Assembly (NCBI RefSeq): GCF_002139855.1
Contig: NZ_CP018789.1
Span: 186,001-250,000, forward strand
Reading direction: 5' to 3'
DNA from: Campylobacter porcelli
GTDB lineage: Bacteria; Campylobacterota; Campylobacteria; Campylobacterales; Campylobacteraceae
DNA: 64,000 nucleotides
Under the pieces are notes generated by a model. That model was not told where the DNA came from, ran no database searches, and worked only from the letters and a program-made list of their open reading frames with translations. The stretch's first letter is position 1; every line of letters begins with the position of its first letter. This document shows, in pieces, positions 1 through 9,886 of this stretch. The translations under genes were made by a program, and so were the position numbers.

Positions 1-291
1 TCCAATTGGCATTATGCGATTAGCGATAAATTGATAGCTCCCATTTGGGCTATAAATTGATAATTTACCAATTAGAGTAACCTCCATTCCATCTTTGATA
101 TCAAATTTAATATTTTGATTAGAGAATTTATAAATCACAACGCTAATGGCTGATTTTTCATCTTTTAAGGTAAAATACCAATGACCGCTACTATGCTTAG
201 TAAGGCGGCTAATCTCGCCTTGAACCTCTATAGAGTTAAAATGAGATTCTAATAGAGCCTTAGCTGATTCATTTAGATCGCTTACGGTCAT
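1..291 (-). CDS. xseA: Exodeoxyribonuclease VII large subunit, N-terminal part (cut by window edge)
   Basis: Reading the minus strand from the ATG at 289-291 gives an open frame to the window edge, about 97 residues. It starts MTVSDLNESAKALLESHF and continues with VQGEIS and HWYFTLKDE, which is the OB-fold nucleic-acid-binding domain at the start of XseA. Exonuclease VII degrades single-stranded DNA with the small subunit XseB. The start overlaps the ubiE stop by four bases (ATGA), so the two are probably translationally coupled. The same ubiE-xseA order is known in C. jejuni. The catalytic C-terminal part lies outside the window. Confidence 0.9.
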   Translation of the reverse strand, partial: MTVSDLNESAKALLESHFNSIEVQGEISRLTKHSSGHWYFTLKDEKSAISVVIYKFSNQNIKFDIKDGMEVTLIGKLSIYSPNGSYQFIANRIMPIG

Positions 292-1001
292 ATATTTTTT
301 ACCTTTTTAGCAATAAACATTGTGCTAATATTCATGCTAAATCCCTTAACCATCACGATCTCAAAGCCGCTATTTTTAATCTCAGAGCAAAACTCATTAG
401 AGTCCAAAAAGCCATCAATACTTCTTGGCAGATACTCATATGCTTCTTTATTTTTGCTTATCATTCCGCCGATTGTAGGTAAAATTTTATGGAGATAAAA
501 ATCCCTAATTTTGGCTATTAGACCACTTTTTTGTCTTTTGGTAAATTCTAAAACTACCAAATATCCCCCAATTTTCAACACTCTATTAAACTCACGCAAA
601 GCATGTGTCCTAGCTACTACATTTCTGATGCCATAGCTAATGCTAAGTATATCTTGAGTGCTTGATGGGATATTCATTTTATCAGCTTTAGACTCTATAA
701 ATTCGCAATTTTTAATCTTCTCTTTGGCTACTTTTAGCATTTCAACACTTGGGTCTATGCCAGTGATTTTGTTAATAGTTAAATTGGCTTTTTTAGCACT
801 ATTTATCCAAGCCTTAATCATATCTCCAGTCCCACAAGCCACATCGATAATATTTAACGAAGAGTTGTAATTCTTTAGCACTAAATCACACGCTGTGCTT
901 CTCCAAGAGGCATCTATCCCAAAGCTTAAAATTTTATTAGCCTTATCATATGTAGGGGCAATTTCATTAAACATATCTATAATTTTCTCTTGATTTTGCA
1001 C
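288..1001 (-). CDS. ubiE: Menaquinone biosynthesis C-methyltransferase UbiE
   Basis: This 237-residue class I SAM-dependent methyltransferase has the SAM-binding motif DVACGTGD at about residues 53-60, an acidic GIDPS strand end, and the family motif SYGIRNV. UbiE/MenG methylates a demethylmenaquinone-type precursor to give the quinone of the anaerobic and microaerobic respiratory chain; Campylobacter uses menaquinones. Length is close to the usual 235-250. It abuts the unknown gene upstream with no gap and overlaps xseA by four bases, so it lies inside a minus-strand operon. Campylobacter makes menaquinone by the futalosine route, so the precise substrate is inferred from the family. Confidence 0.93.
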   Translation of the reverse strand: MQNQEKIIDMFNEIAPTYDKANKILSFGIDASWRSTACDLVLKNYNSSLNIIDVACGTGDMIKAWINSAKKANLTINKITGIDPSVEMLKVAKEKIKNCEFIESKADKMNIPSSTQDILSISYGIRNVVARTHALREFNRVLKIGGYLVVLEFTKRQKSGLIAKIRDFYLHKILPTIGGMISKNKEAYEYLPRSIDGFLDSNEFCSEIKNSGFEIVMVKGFSMNISTMFIAKKVKNI

Positions 1002-1775
1002 TTATATTTCCTTTTTGTAGTGTGGTTTTAGCTTTTTAGACATTTTTGATAATTTTTTATCAAATTTTTTAACTTTTTTCTCTAATTCTTTTTTTAAAGC
1101 CACCTTAATATCTCTTTGATTAGCGTTTTGATATTTGGATTTTAGATTTATAATTTTGGTTAATTTCAACTCAAATTTACCCATATTAAAAAGCTCTAAA
1201 AATATGCGAGTAAGAGTTAAAAGCTCTTGGAATAAATCTGATTTTATGCTATCTCTAATGCTTTGCCTTAAATTCACAATCTTTTTACGAATCGCATATG
1301 CAGCACAACTAGGCATTAAATCATCTAAAACGCAGTAAAATGAGTGCGTATCATACAAAAAAATCTCAAATTCAAAGCAAAGCGATTCAAATTTTTTATC
1401 AAAATAGCCTTCGATTTGAGTTAAAAGCTCTTTAAATTTAATATCTTGTTGATTTTCACTGCTCTTAATCTGGCCAAGTAGTGATAAAATCTCACTTAAA
1501 AGCTTACTAAATTTAGCCACAATGAGCTTATCAAAGATAAAATCAAAGCTATTAATGAGTAGATTTATGGTTATTAGGTTCTCATTAATTTTGATTAACA
1601 ATCCTATATCTCTATCTTTTAAATATAGCTTTCTAAGATTATCTATCAAAAATAGTCTTTGCAAAATCAGCAATCTAATGCCATCATAAGCAGTAATATC
1701 CACGCCGAAATATAGCTTTTTACTGCCTAGCTTGGGGAGTTTAGAAGTTATCTCTAAGTAGCTGATATTTTGCAA
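1002..1775 (-). CDS. Conserved hypothetical protein, helical and lysine-rich
   Basis: A 257-residue protein lies between perR and ubiE, the place held by an uncharacterised gene in C. jejuni. I recognise no certain domain. It has no signal peptide or membrane segment. It appears almost entirely alpha-helical with many Leu, Ile and Lys, and has a very basic C-terminus (KKELEKKVKKFDKKLSK). The general build, with LRKLYLKDRDIGLL in the first half and IRKKIVNLRQSIRDSIK in the second, recalls CHAD-type helical polyphosphate-binding proteins, but this is a weak impression. Its stop abuts the ubiE start directly. A gap of 85 bases separates it from perR. Confidence 0.75.
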   Translation of the reverse strand: MQNISYLEITSKLPKLGSKKLYFGVDITAYDGIRLLILQRLFLIDNLRKLYLKDRDIGLLIKINENLITINLLINSFDFIFDKLIVAKFSKLLSEILSLLGQIKSSENQQDIKFKELLTQIEGYFDKKFESLCFEFEIFLYDTHSFYCVLDDLMPSCAAYAIRKKIVNLRQSIRDSIKSDLFQELLTLTRIFLELFNMGKFELKLTKIINLKSKYQNANQRDIKVALKKELEKKVKKFDKKLSKMSKKLKPHYKKEI

Positions 1776-1860
1776 AATTTATCCTTAAATAAAAGTGGTA
1801 AATTTTACACTAAAACTACTAAAATATAGCTTTAAAACCCCTATATTAAAACTTTTAAAT

Positions 1861-2271
1861 TTAACAACACTTCGAGCAATTTGAGATATTTGCTACAATA
1901 TTTAATCTATTAATTAAGTTGCCAATCTTTTGCTCTAGGTGGGTTTGGTATGAGAGCATTTGTGCGTCATTAGCACTAATATCTTCAATATTTCCACAAT
2001 TACTACACACTAGATGGATATGCGGACGCTCGTAAATATCGTATTTTGCCTTTTGATTTGGGCTATTTACCTCTATTACTAAATTTTCATTTATAAGAGT
2101 ATTTAAATTTTTATACACAGTCGCAAGAGATATAGATGGATATTCAACTTTTATCTGCTCATATAGCTCTTCTATAGTTGGATGTGTGTGGTTGCTTAAT
2201 ATCTTTAGGACGCAAAGTCTTTGTGGGGTAGCTTTTAGCTTGGCTTGTTTTAAAAGTTCTATGCAATTCAT
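1861..2271 (-). CDS. perR: Fur-family peroxide stress regulator PerR
   Basis: The 136-residue protein has an N-terminal winged helix with the Fur-family recognition region (SLATVYKNLNTL, about residues 48-59). The C-terminal metal domain contains HIH at 84-86 and two cysteine pairs, C89-x2-C92 and C132-x2-C135, with an additional C136, for the structural zinc. In Campylobacter PerR represses katA, ahpC and other peroxide defence genes with iron or manganese as cofactor. The gene order dxs-perR-unknown-ubiE matches C. jejuni, which favours PerR over Fur. The gap of 66 bases after dxs is AT-rich and may hold an own promoter. Confidence 0.88.
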   Translation of the reverse strand: MNCIELLKQAKLKATPQRLCVLKILSNHTHPTIEELYEQIKVEYPSISLATVYKNLNTLINENLVIEVNSPNQKAKYDIYERPHIHLVCSNCGNIEDISANDAQMLSYQTHLEQKIGNLINRLNIVANISNCSKCC

Positions 2272-2337
2272 ACTTTTTTCCTCTTAATTCAAATGGGATA
2301 ATTTTATCAAAAAAATAATTAAATTTAACTTTATTAA

Positions 2338-4173
2338 TTAATATTTTTTATCTTTTAAACTATTTTCAAGTGTAATTTTTTCAGCAATCTTTTGAACGCT
2401 GATATCAAGGCTATCTTCTACTAAATTTGTAGCTCCGTGCGTGATAAATTTATCTTCATACTCAAAGCTAGTAATGCTAATGCCATTAATGCCATTTTCT
2501 TGTAAAAATCCAGCCAAAATCTCACCCACTCCACCACGCTTAGCACTATCGCTAAAGATATACCACTTTTTATGCGTTTTGGTAAGATTTAAAAGCATAT
2601 TTTTATCAAGCGGTTTTATGAATATGAGATCTATAATTGTAGGATTGATATTTAAAATTTCAGCTGTTTTAAACGCTTTTGCTACTGCGTTGCCATACCC
2701 GATAAATGCTATATCACTATCATTTTGTGATAGAATTTGAGATTTGCCAAGCTCTATTTTAACTGGCTCAAACTCATCACAAAGCCCAAAATTGCCTCTA
2801 GGATACCTAATAGCAAGAGGGGAGTTAAAATTATATGAGAATTCCATAATCTGTCTAAACATCGCCTCATCTCTTGGGGCAACTAAGCTAAAATTTGGCA
2901 CGGCATTTAAAAAGCTAATATCGAAAGCCCCTTGATGAGTTTCCCCATCTTCGCCGACAATCCCAGCCCTATCCATACACAATACAACAGGCAAATTTAA
3001 AATCGCACAATCATGGATAACTTGGTCATAAGCCCTTTGCATGAATGTAGAGTATATGGCGATATATGGCTTAAATCCCTCTTTTGCCATTGCTGCCATA
3101 GATGTAACTGCGTGTTGCTCTGCAATGGCCGTATCCCAAAATCTATCTGGAAATCTCTCTATCAACGCTCCAAGCCCCGTCCCACTAGGCATCGCAGCAG
3201 TTACACCCACGATATTATCATACCTACTAGCAAACTCTAAGAGTAGATTGCTAAAAATTTCAGTAGCACTCTTTTGGGTGGATTTTTTCAAAGATATTCC
3301 ATTTTGTGGATTAAACGGACTTACTCCGTGCCATTTCTCTTGGGGGCCTTCAGCGATTTCATAGCCTTTGCCTTTTATCGTTTGGGCATGGACTATTACT
3401 GGTTTTTTCATATTTTTGGCTACATTAAAAGCTGAGATTAAATCCTTGATATTATGCCCATTTACTGGTCCGATATACTCAAGTCCAAGCTCTTCAAAGA
3501 ACATTCCAGGGGTTATAAGCCTAATTCCTTCTTCTAATCTTTTAGCCATATATGCTGCTGAGTCTGGCATAAGCTCTAAAAACTGATTAATCCTACTTTT
3601 AAATTTTTGATAAAATGGCCCAGCCATCATCTGTGATAGGTATTTACTCATCGCACCAATTGGTTTTGAGATACTCATTTCATTATCATTTAAGATAATA
3701 ACGCATGGGTATTTAAGATCTCCTAGCTCATTTAATGCCTCATAAGCCATGCCAGCACTTAGGGCGCCATCGCCGATTAGAGCTACTGGGAGGCGATCTT
3801 CATTTTTTAGCTTAATAGCCTTCGCAGCTCCAACAGCAAGGCTAATAGAAGTAGAGCTATGACCGGCGATGAAGTAGTCATACTCACTCTCACTAGGCTT
3901 TGTATATCCGCTAATACCGCCAAATTTACGCAAACTATCAAATTTATCCCAACGCCCACTTAGGAGTTTGTGAGTGTAGCTTTGGTGGCTTACATCAAAA
4001 ATAAATGGATCGCTTGGGGGATTAAAAACATGATGCATCGCAATGCTAAGCTCCACAGCTCCCAAATTTGAGCTTAAATGCCCGCCATTAGTGCTTACAA
4101 CGCTTAATATTTTCTTTCTAATATCATCTGCTAGAGTCTCTAACTGGCTTAGTGTGAAAGACTTTATATCCAT
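2338..4173 (-). CDS. dxs: 1-deoxy-D-xylulose-5-phosphate synthase
   Basis: The 611-residue thiamine-diphosphate enzyme makes DXP from pyruvate and glyceraldehyde 3-phosphate, the entry step of the MEP isoprenoid pathway. Visible motifs are HLSSNLG at residues 32-38, GHSSTS at 104-109, and the ThDP/Mg motif GDGALSAG at 134-141. The central pyrimidine-binding domain contains DTAIAEQHAV, and the C-terminal transketolase domain has RYPRGN. Length is normal for the family. It follows fliH after one base, so a housekeeping gene is co-transcribed with flagellar genes, as in other Campylobacter. Confidence 0.96.
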   Translation of the reverse strand: MDIKSFTLSQLETLADDIRKKILSVVSTNGGHLSSNLGAVELSIAMHHVFNPPSDPFIFDVSHQSYTHKLLSGRWDKFDSLRKFGGISGYTKPSESEYDYFIAGHSSTSISLAVGAAKAIKLKNEDRLPVALIGDGALSAGMAYEALNELGDLKYPCVIILNDNEMSISKPIGAMSKYLSQMMAGPFYQKFKSRINQFLELMPDSAAYMAKRLEEGIRLITPGMFFEELGLEYIGPVNGHNIKDLISAFNVAKNMKKPVIVHAQTIKGKGYEIAEGPQEKWHGVSPFNPQNGISLKKSTQKSATEIFSNLLLEFASRYDNIVGVTAAMPSGTGLGALIERFPDRFWDTAIAEQHAVTSMAAMAKEGFKPYIAIYSTFMQRAYDQVIHDCAILNLPVVLCMDRAGIVGEDGETHQGAFDISFLNAVPNFSLVAPRDEAMFRQIMEFSYNFNSPLAIRYPRGNFGLCDEFEPVKIELGKSQILSQNDSDIAFIGYGNAVAKAFKTAEILNINPTIIDLIFIKPLDKNMLLNLTKTHKKWYIFSDSAKRGGVGEILAGFLQENGINGISITSFEYEDKFITHGATNLVEDSLDISVQKIAEKITLENSLKDKKY

Positions 4174-4174
4174 G

Positions 4175-4981
4175 TTATTCGCTCAATATTTTTTTGATTT
4201 TATTAAATCTAGTCATCACGCTACCATCTATATTGCCTATATCGCTTAATACTATTACCCCACCAGCCAAAACCGCATCATCGCTAGTAATCTTAATGTG
4301 AGATTTTTGAGTGAAATTTGATTTTAAAAACTCATAATCTTTTGGGCTAACCTTAATCTCTATAGAGGTGGCTTGACTTAGTTCATCTATTAGGCTTTTG
4401 GCGATATTTGAAGCGATTTGAGCGGAGCTATCTTTGATCTCTTTTAATACCACCTCTTTGGCAATATCAATTGCTGTAGCAGCTATCTCGCCTTGGCTTG
4501 AGCTTAAAAGAGATTCAAGCTTTGAGGTCTCTTCATCAAGCTTTTGAATTGATGAAGTGTAGTTTTTGCTATTTTCATTTAGTAGGGTTTCATATTGAGC
4601 TTTGGCTTGTTCTAGCCCCTCTCTTAACCCCTCTTCTTTAGCTCTTATAATCTCATTTTCTAAGCGAATTTTAAACTCATTTTCTTGATTTTCTATTTGC
4701 ATTTGGAGTTTAACAATATTACCGCTTAAATCATCAGTTTTTTTCAAAAGCTCTTCTATAAATGTGGATTCTACGCTATTTGGTGCTTCATTGACTGGAT
4801 TTATTTGTGGCTCTAAATTTACTTGATCGATCACTTCATCATCGCTATTTGACTCTATAGGCGTTGATATTTCTTTGGTTATCTCTTTTGGTTCAACCGA
4901 GTGAAGTGCTAAGACTTTAAATCTATATGGCTCTACTGTGTGTTCGCCTTTTGTCTTGTCTATTATGCTACTTAGTATCAT
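4175..4981 (-). CDS. fliH: Flagellar assembly protein FliH
   Basis: A 268-residue protein lies between fliG and dxs. The N-terminal part is acidic and low in complexity. The middle is a long charged helix from about residue 70 to 150 (LEGLEQAKAQYE-like heptads), and the C-terminal domain resembles V-type ATPase subunit E, as in FliH. FliH binds and restrains the export ATPase FliI and docks it at the C-ring through FliN. The start overlaps the fliG stop by four bases. Identification rests on gene order plus the coiled-coil/C-terminal pattern, because FliH sequences are poorly conserved. Confidence 0.9.
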   Translation of the reverse strand: MILSSIIDKTKGEHTVEPYRFKVLALHSVEPKEITKEISTPIESNSDDEVIDQVNLEPQINPVNEAPNSVESTFIEELLKKTDDLSGNIVKLQMQIENQENEFKIRLENEIIRAKEEGLREGLEQAKAQYETLLNENSKNYTSSIQKLDEETSKLESLLSSSQGEIAATAIDIAKEVVLKEIKDSSAQIASNIAKSLIDELSQATSIEIKVSPKDYEFLKSNFTQKSHIKITSDDAVLAGGVIVLSDIGNIDGSVMTRFNKIKKILSE

Positions 4982-6003
4982 TCTATCATCTCATCGCTTA
5001 CGCCTACTTGGAATACTCCATCTTCGGCTAATTTTTGGACTAATTCTACAACCTTTCTTTGTGCATCTTCAACCTCTTTTACACGCACCGCACCTAAAAA
5101 CTGCATCTCTTCTACAAATGCTTCGCTTGCTCTTTGGCTCATATTGGATAAGAATTTGCGTTTTAGCTCCTCTCCGCTGCCCTTTAAACCAACCATCAAA
5201 ACCTTTTTATCAACAACTTTGATAATCTCTCTAATAGCGTTATTATCAAGTGAATTTATATCTTCAAAGGTAAACATAAGCTCTTTAATCATTGTAGCAA
5301 GGCTTGGGTCATTTTTCTCAATAATATCAATTGTGGATTTACTAGCTTTTTGACCAAGGCGGTTTAGCACCTCTGCAACAGCCCTTGGACCGCCGACTTC
5401 GACTTTATAGCTTGTAAGGCTCTCTAGCTTGGATTCAAGCACGGTTGATACCCGTTTAACCACCGAAGGGCTTATATCGCCTAAATTTGCCATACGGATT
5501 ATAACTTCGCTTCTTATATCATCTGGGAAATAAACCAAAGTTTCAGCTGCGCTAGTTGCGTCCATATGAGCTACTATTAAGGCGATGGTTTGAGGGTGCT
5601 CTTTTACGATAAAATCAGCAAGTTGTTGAGGTCTAACCTGACCTAGATAGCCAAATGACTTGGTAGTCTCCATAGATTTTTGTAGCTTATCCATAATCTT
5701 TTGCGCTATCTCTGGGCCAAAAGTTCTAAATAAAATCTCTTTAGCATACTCAATACCGCCACTTCGTAGATATTGATTGGATTGGCTAACTGCGTAAAAT
5801 TCCTCCAAAACAGCAGCCGCTACGCTCTTATCGATTGTTTTGGCCGTGGCTATGTATTTTGAAATTTCAGTGATGACATCAATCTCCATATGAGAAAATA
5901 GCAAAGTGGTAATATCTTCGCCTAATTGAATAAGCAATATAGCTACCTTTTCAGCCATACTAAGATCATCAAAAATCATCTTTTGTTGTTCATTTAATTT
6001 CAT
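4978..6003 (-). CDS. fliG: Flagellar motor switch protein FliG
   Basis: The 341-residue protein links the MS-ring to the rotor C-ring and carries the torque-generating face. The N-terminal domain (about 1-110, KVAILLIQLGED) binds FliF, the middle domain has the conserved EHPQTIALI near residues 134-142, and the C-terminal domain has the charged helix region with MSQRASE. Length agrees with the usual 330-345. It overlaps fliF by one base and fliH by four, showing tight translational coupling in the order fliF-fliG-fliH. Confidence 0.96.
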   Translation of the reverse strand: MKLNEQQKMIFDDLSMAEKVAILLIQLGEDITTLLFSHMEIDVITEISKYIATAKTIDKSVAAAVLEEFYAVSQSNQYLRSGGIEYAKEILFRTFGPEIAQKIMDKLQKSMETTKSFGYLGQVRPQQLADFIVKEHPQTIALIVAHMDATSAAETLVYFPDDIRSEVIIRMANLGDISPSVVKRVSTVLESKLESLTSYKVEVGGPRAVAEVLNRLGQKASKSTIDIIEKNDPSLATMIKELMFTFEDINSLDNNAIREIIKVVDKKVLMVGLKGSGEELKRKFLSNMSQRASEAFVEEMQFLGAVRVKEVEDAQRKVVELVQKLAEDGVFQVGVSDEMIE

Positions 6004-7706
6004 TAAAAATCCTTACCGGAGTTATATCCGCTATCATTTTTAAGCATAGTTTGTAATAAAGTAGCGATCTCTTCGCTCTTTTCGCTTGCGATTAATTTGA
6101 GTTTTTCTAGCATAACTTCATATTTAAGCTCACTCTCATCGAAGTTATCTCCAATGCCAAGCTCATCTTCAACCCTTTTTCTAGCAGCTTTAAATTTCTC
6201 TAGTGTATCCTCTGCTTCTTCTTGAATATCTGGCTCATCTGCTATAGGCTCAAGATCATCATCTTTGGCATCTTCGAGCATTTTATTAAGAAATGGAGTA
6301 ATAACTTTTTTATAAAATAGGTATAAGATAAGTAGAACTATTAGATATTTTAAAATTGGCATAATTGGCTTAAAGTATGTATCTACCACTCTTTGGAATG
6401 GGCTTAATTGTATGATTGTGCCAGTATTTCTAAATTCAAAATTACTTACTGTAACCTCATCTCCTCTATTTGCATTATAGCCAATGGCTTGTTGAACTAG
6501 GCTTTTGATGGAGTTTATTTCATTTTCATTTAGTGGAATGTAGGTTAGAATATCAGATTTTGAGCCATCTTCAAGTGTTTGAAACTCATATTTTCCATCT
6601 ACGACTACAGCTGCGGTTACTCTTTTTATCGTGGCGTATTGGTCTTTGACTTTTATAGTCTGTTTTGAAATTTCATAGTTAGTATTGGCTACATTTTTGG
6701 AGTATAGCTCAGTTGGTTTATTATCTTCTATACCTTGAACTGGACCAATATTGCTAACAGCCCCAGGCACTCCACCTACATCTTTTGGCTCTTTTCCTTC
6801 TCGTTTTTCTTCGATATTTTGCTCACTTCTAATAACTGAGTTTGGATCATAAATTTCATTTATACTATCTTTAGTTGAAAAGTCAAACTCAATACTAACT
6901 TTAGCCGTAACCTTATCTTTACCGCCGATAAATTTGCCGATCATATCGATAATTTTTTGCTCATATGAGTCTTCAAATTCACTTCTATATTTAATCTGTG
7001 CTGCTACAAGCTCATTTTCTAATGCTATATCATCATCGCCTAAAGATACTCCATCTTGAGTAACTATCTTGACATCTTCTAATTTTAAATTTGGCACAGA
7101 TCCAGATACTATTCGTTTTATCCCTTCAATTTGTCTGCGATTTAGCTTTGAGCCATCTTTTATTTTTACAACGACTGAAGCAGTAGGAGGGACTTGACGC
7201 TCGGTAAATACGCTATCTTTTGGGAATGCGATATATACACTAGCCCTTTCTATCGGCTCTAGGCTCTCTATGGTTTTTGATAATTCACCTTGAATAGCTC
7301 TTTGAAATTTGACTCTTTGCTCATTTTCAGTAGCACCAAAGTCTTGAGTATCGTAAATTTCAAAGCCCTTTTTATTATCCATTATGCCAAGGCTTGCTAT
7401 TGCGATTCTTTGGCGATAAACATCATTAGTTGGCACTAATATTGTGCCTTCATTTGCTAATTTATACGCAATTCCTTGCGTCTCAAGCTCATTTATGATT
7501 TGAGCTGATGTGGCTGGGTCTATATTACGAAATAATACGCTATAGCCTTCAAATTGTGCCTCTGGGTCTTTGTTGCTGCTATATAGTGTCAAAAATACCA
7601 AAAATCCAATCACTAAAACAATAGAACTAGCAACTACTATTTTTTGCTTTAGGCTTAGATTTTGGACTACTTGACTGATTTGCTGAAATAGAGCTTTAAA
7701 ATCCAT
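6003..7706 (-). CDS. fliF: Flagellar MS-ring protein FliF
   Basis: The 567-residue protein forms the inner-membrane MS-ring, the base for flagellar assembly. One membrane segment lies near residues 23-45 (KIVVASSIVLVIGFLVFL) and a second around 445-465 (YLIVLLILYLFY). The periplasmic ring-building motifs lie between them, with the typical AFPKDSVF and PPTASVVVK. The acidic C-terminal tail (DDDLEPIADEPDIQEEAED onward) is the FliG-binding end. It begins six bases after hisC, so no separate flagellar promoter is evident here. Confidence 0.96.
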   Translation of the reverse strand: MDFKALFQQISQVVQNLSLKQKIVVASSIVLVIGFLVFLTLYSSNKDPEAQFEGYSVLFRNIDPATSAQIINELETQGIAYKLANEGTILVPTNDVYRQRIAIASLGIMDNKKGFEIYDTQDFGATENEQRVKFQRAIQGELSKTIESLEPIERASVYIAFPKDSVFTERQVPPTASVVVKIKDGSKLNRRQIEGIKRIVSGSVPNLKLEDVKIVTQDGVSLGDDDIALENELVAAQIKYRSEFEDSYEQKIIDMIGKFIGGKDKVTAKVSIEFDFSTKDSINEIYDPNSVIRSEQNIEEKREGKEPKDVGGVPGAVSNIGPVQGIEDNKPTELYSKNVANTNYEISKQTIKVKDQYATIKRVTAAVVVDGKYEFQTLEDGSKSDILTYIPLNENEINSIKSLVQQAIGYNANRGDEVTVSNFEFRNTGTIIQLSPFQRVVDTYFKPIMPILKYLIVLLILYLFYKKVITPFLNKMLEDAKDDDLEPIADEPDIQEEAEDTLEKFKAARKRVEDELGIGDNFDESELKYEVMLEKLKLIASEKSEEIATLLQTMLKNDSGYNSGKDF

Positions 7707-7712
7707 AATCTA

Positions 7713-8810
7713 TCAAATTTCCTTTTTAAGTGCTTCTAAGACTTTTGTATTTTGCATACTTGTGCCAATTGTGATGCGAATAGCGTTTAAGCCATAGCTT
7801 TGCAAGTTACGCAAGATTATCCCCTTTTTTAGGAGATTATCGCAAATTTGGGTTGAATTTTTGCTATTATCAAATATAAATGTTATGAAATTTGTATAGC
7901 TTGGGATAAACTCTATATCATTATCTTTAGCAAATTTCTCATATACGCTCATCTCTTTTAGATTGTTTTTTAGAGTTTGAGCTATGAAGTCTTGATCTTT
8001 TATAGCTGCTATAGCCGCAGCTAGGCTTGGGGTTGTGATATTAAATGGTGCTCTAAGCTTACTAATTGCGGTGATTATTAGCTCATTTGCAATCCCATAT
8101 CCAACTCTCATTCCGCCAAGGCCATAAGCTTTAGAGAATGTGCCTAGGTAGATCGCATTTGGCAAGGATACTATATCTTTTGGATTTATGGCTTTTTTGC
8201 TATCTTTGAATTTAGCAAATTCCATATAAGCTCCATCGATTACTACTAGCGTATCCTTATCCACGCTAGAGATAAACTCATAGACATCACTAGCATCTAA
8301 GCACTCTCCAAGTGGATTATTTGGTAAGCATAAAAATATAACTTTAATCTCATCTTTATGCTGATTATATAGCTCTTTTAGCTCATTTATATCGTGTTTG
8401 TGGCTTTGAGTTTTATAGATTTTAGCTCCTATATGTTTAGCATAAATTTCATACATTGCAAAGGTAATTCCAGCGCACAGCATAGCGAGGCTAGGGTTTA
8501 ATTTAGCATGCATTATAAACTCTATTACTTGATCGCTTCCGCTTCCTATGACGATATTTTTGCTATTTATATTATATAAATTTGCTAAAGAGTCCTTTAA
8601 CTCATAGTAGCTATCATCTGGATATAAATTTGCTTTTTGTATCGATTTTTCCATAGCTTCTAAGGCAAGTGGCGAGCAGCCTAGTGGATTTTCATTACTT
8701 GCTAATTTGATTATATCCTTTGGATTTATACCAAATTCTCTAATGACTAACTCAATTGGCTTTCCAGCTTCATATATTGGTAAATTTGATATTTGTGGGT
8801 TGAAATTCAT
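7713..8810 (-). CDS. hisC: Histidinol-phosphate aminotransferase
   Basis: A fold-type I PLP aminotransferase of 365 residues that converts imidazole acetol phosphate to histidinol phosphate. The PLP lysine is K227 in [10 protein letters not shown], the PLP aspartate is in [10 protein letters not shown] (about 189-198), and NNPLGE sits near 164-169. In organisms such as this, where pheA and hisC are adjacent, the enzyme may also transaminate phenylpyruvate; that is inference from the neighbourhood. It overlaps pheA by four bases and precedes fliF. Confidence 0.94.
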   Translation of the reverse strand: MNFNPQISNLPIYEAGKPIELVIREFGINPKDIIKLASNENPLGCSPLALEAMEKSIQKANLYPDDSYYELKDSLANLYNINSKNIVIGSGSDQVIEFIMHAKLNPSLAMLCAGITFAMYEIYAKHIGAKIYKTQSHKHDINELKELYNQHKDEIKVIFLCLPNNPLGECLDASDVYEFISSVDKDTLVVIDGAYMEFAKFKDSKKAINPKDIVSLPNAIYLGTFSKAYGLGGMRVGYGIANELIITAISKLRAPFNITTPSLAAAIAAIKDQDFIAQTLKNNLKEMSVYEKFAKDNDIEFIPSYTNFITFIFDNSKNSTQICDNLLKKGIILRNLQSYGLNAIRITIGTSMQNTKVLEALKKEI

Positions 8811-9886
8811 TCTTGTCCTTCTTGATTTAAGTAGCTACCTAGCCAGGTGATCTCATGGCCGTTTTTACTAGCATTTTTTAAAACAGAATTTACATTATCA
8901 TCATCTATATGACCTTCAAAATCGATATAAAATATGGTTTTAAAATCCTTTTGCTTTATCGGTCTGCTCTCAAGCTTAGTTAGATTTATTCCGCCATCTT
9001 TAAACATATTTAAAAGCTCTACAAGTCCGCCTGGGCGATGAGCCGTGAGTGCTAAAATGCTGGTTTTATCGCACCTACTTTTAATGTTTTTAAAATCACT
9101 TAATACAAAAAATCTTGTTTTATTTGCTAGATTATCTTCAATTTTTTCAAACATTATTGGTATTTTGTTTATATAAGCAGCTATTTTGGAGCAAATGGCG
9201 GCTGAATTTGGATCTTGCGAGGCTAAAAGTGCCGCTTGAGCCGTTGATTTAGTCGGTATAAACTCAACTGAAGTTAGAGTATGATCATCTAAAAAATTGT
9301 GGCATTGATTGTAGCCTTGCGGATGGGAGTAGATTTTATTTATACTGCTTAAATTTTGGCTTAAACTAGCAAAACTATGGTGAATATCCATATAAATTTC
9401 AGCTACAATCTTGACATTTTCATACTTTCTAAGGCAATCAAGGGTAGCTCCTACTGCGCCTTCGGTGTTATTTTCTATCGGCACAACTCCATATTTTGCC
9501 TCTTTATTGCTAAGCTCTCTAAAAACCCCTTCAATGGAGCTGATAGCCACATAGCTACTAGTTGCCCCAAATCTGCTTTGAGCTGCTTGATGAGTGTAGG
9601 TTCCAACTGGGCCTAGGAAGGCTACCTTTTGAGGTAGCTCAAGATTTCTACTAACAGAGAAAATCTCTAGATATATAGCATCAATTGCCTTGTGGCTTAG
9701 GTTGTTTTGGGGGTTAGATTTTAGCCTTGTTAGTATGGCTTTTTCACGCTCTGGGCGGTAGATTGGTGTGTTTGAGTTGATTTTTAATTCACCTATTTTT
9801 TTTACAAATTCCATTCTTTGATTTAATAAGCTTAAAATTTCATCATCTATCTTATCAATACTAACTCTTAAATCATCGATACTCAT
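8807..9886 (-). CDS. pheA: Bifunctional chorismate mutase / prephenate dehydratase
   Basis: The 359-residue enzyme has three parts: an AroQ-type chorismate mutase at about residues 1-85 ([18 protein letters not shown]), a prephenate dehydratase domain at about 88-265 with the catalytic motif TRFFVL at 257-262, and an ACT regulatory domain at about 275-355 with ESRP at 306-309, the phenylalanine-binding motif. It takes chorismate to phenylpyruvate and is normally inhibited by phenylalanine. It overlaps the HAD gene and hisC by four bases each. Confidence 0.96.
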   Translation of the reverse strand: MSIDDLRVSIDKIDDEILSLLNQRMEFVKKIGELKINSNTPIYRPEREKAILTRLKSNPQNNLSHKAIDAIYLEIFSVSRNLELPQKVAFLGPVGTYTHQAAQSRFGATSSYVAISSIEGVFRELSNKEAKYGVVPIENNTEGAVGATLDCLRKYENVKIVAEIYMDIHHSFASLSQNLSSINKIYSHPQGYNQCHNFLDDHTLTSVEFIPTKSTAQAALLASQDPNSAAICSKIAAYINKIPIMFEKIEDNLANKTRFFVLSDFKNIKSRCDKTSILALTAHRPGGLVELLNMFKDGGINLTKLESRPIKQKDFKTIFYIDFEGHIDDDNVNSVLKNASKNGHEITWLGSYLNQEGQE

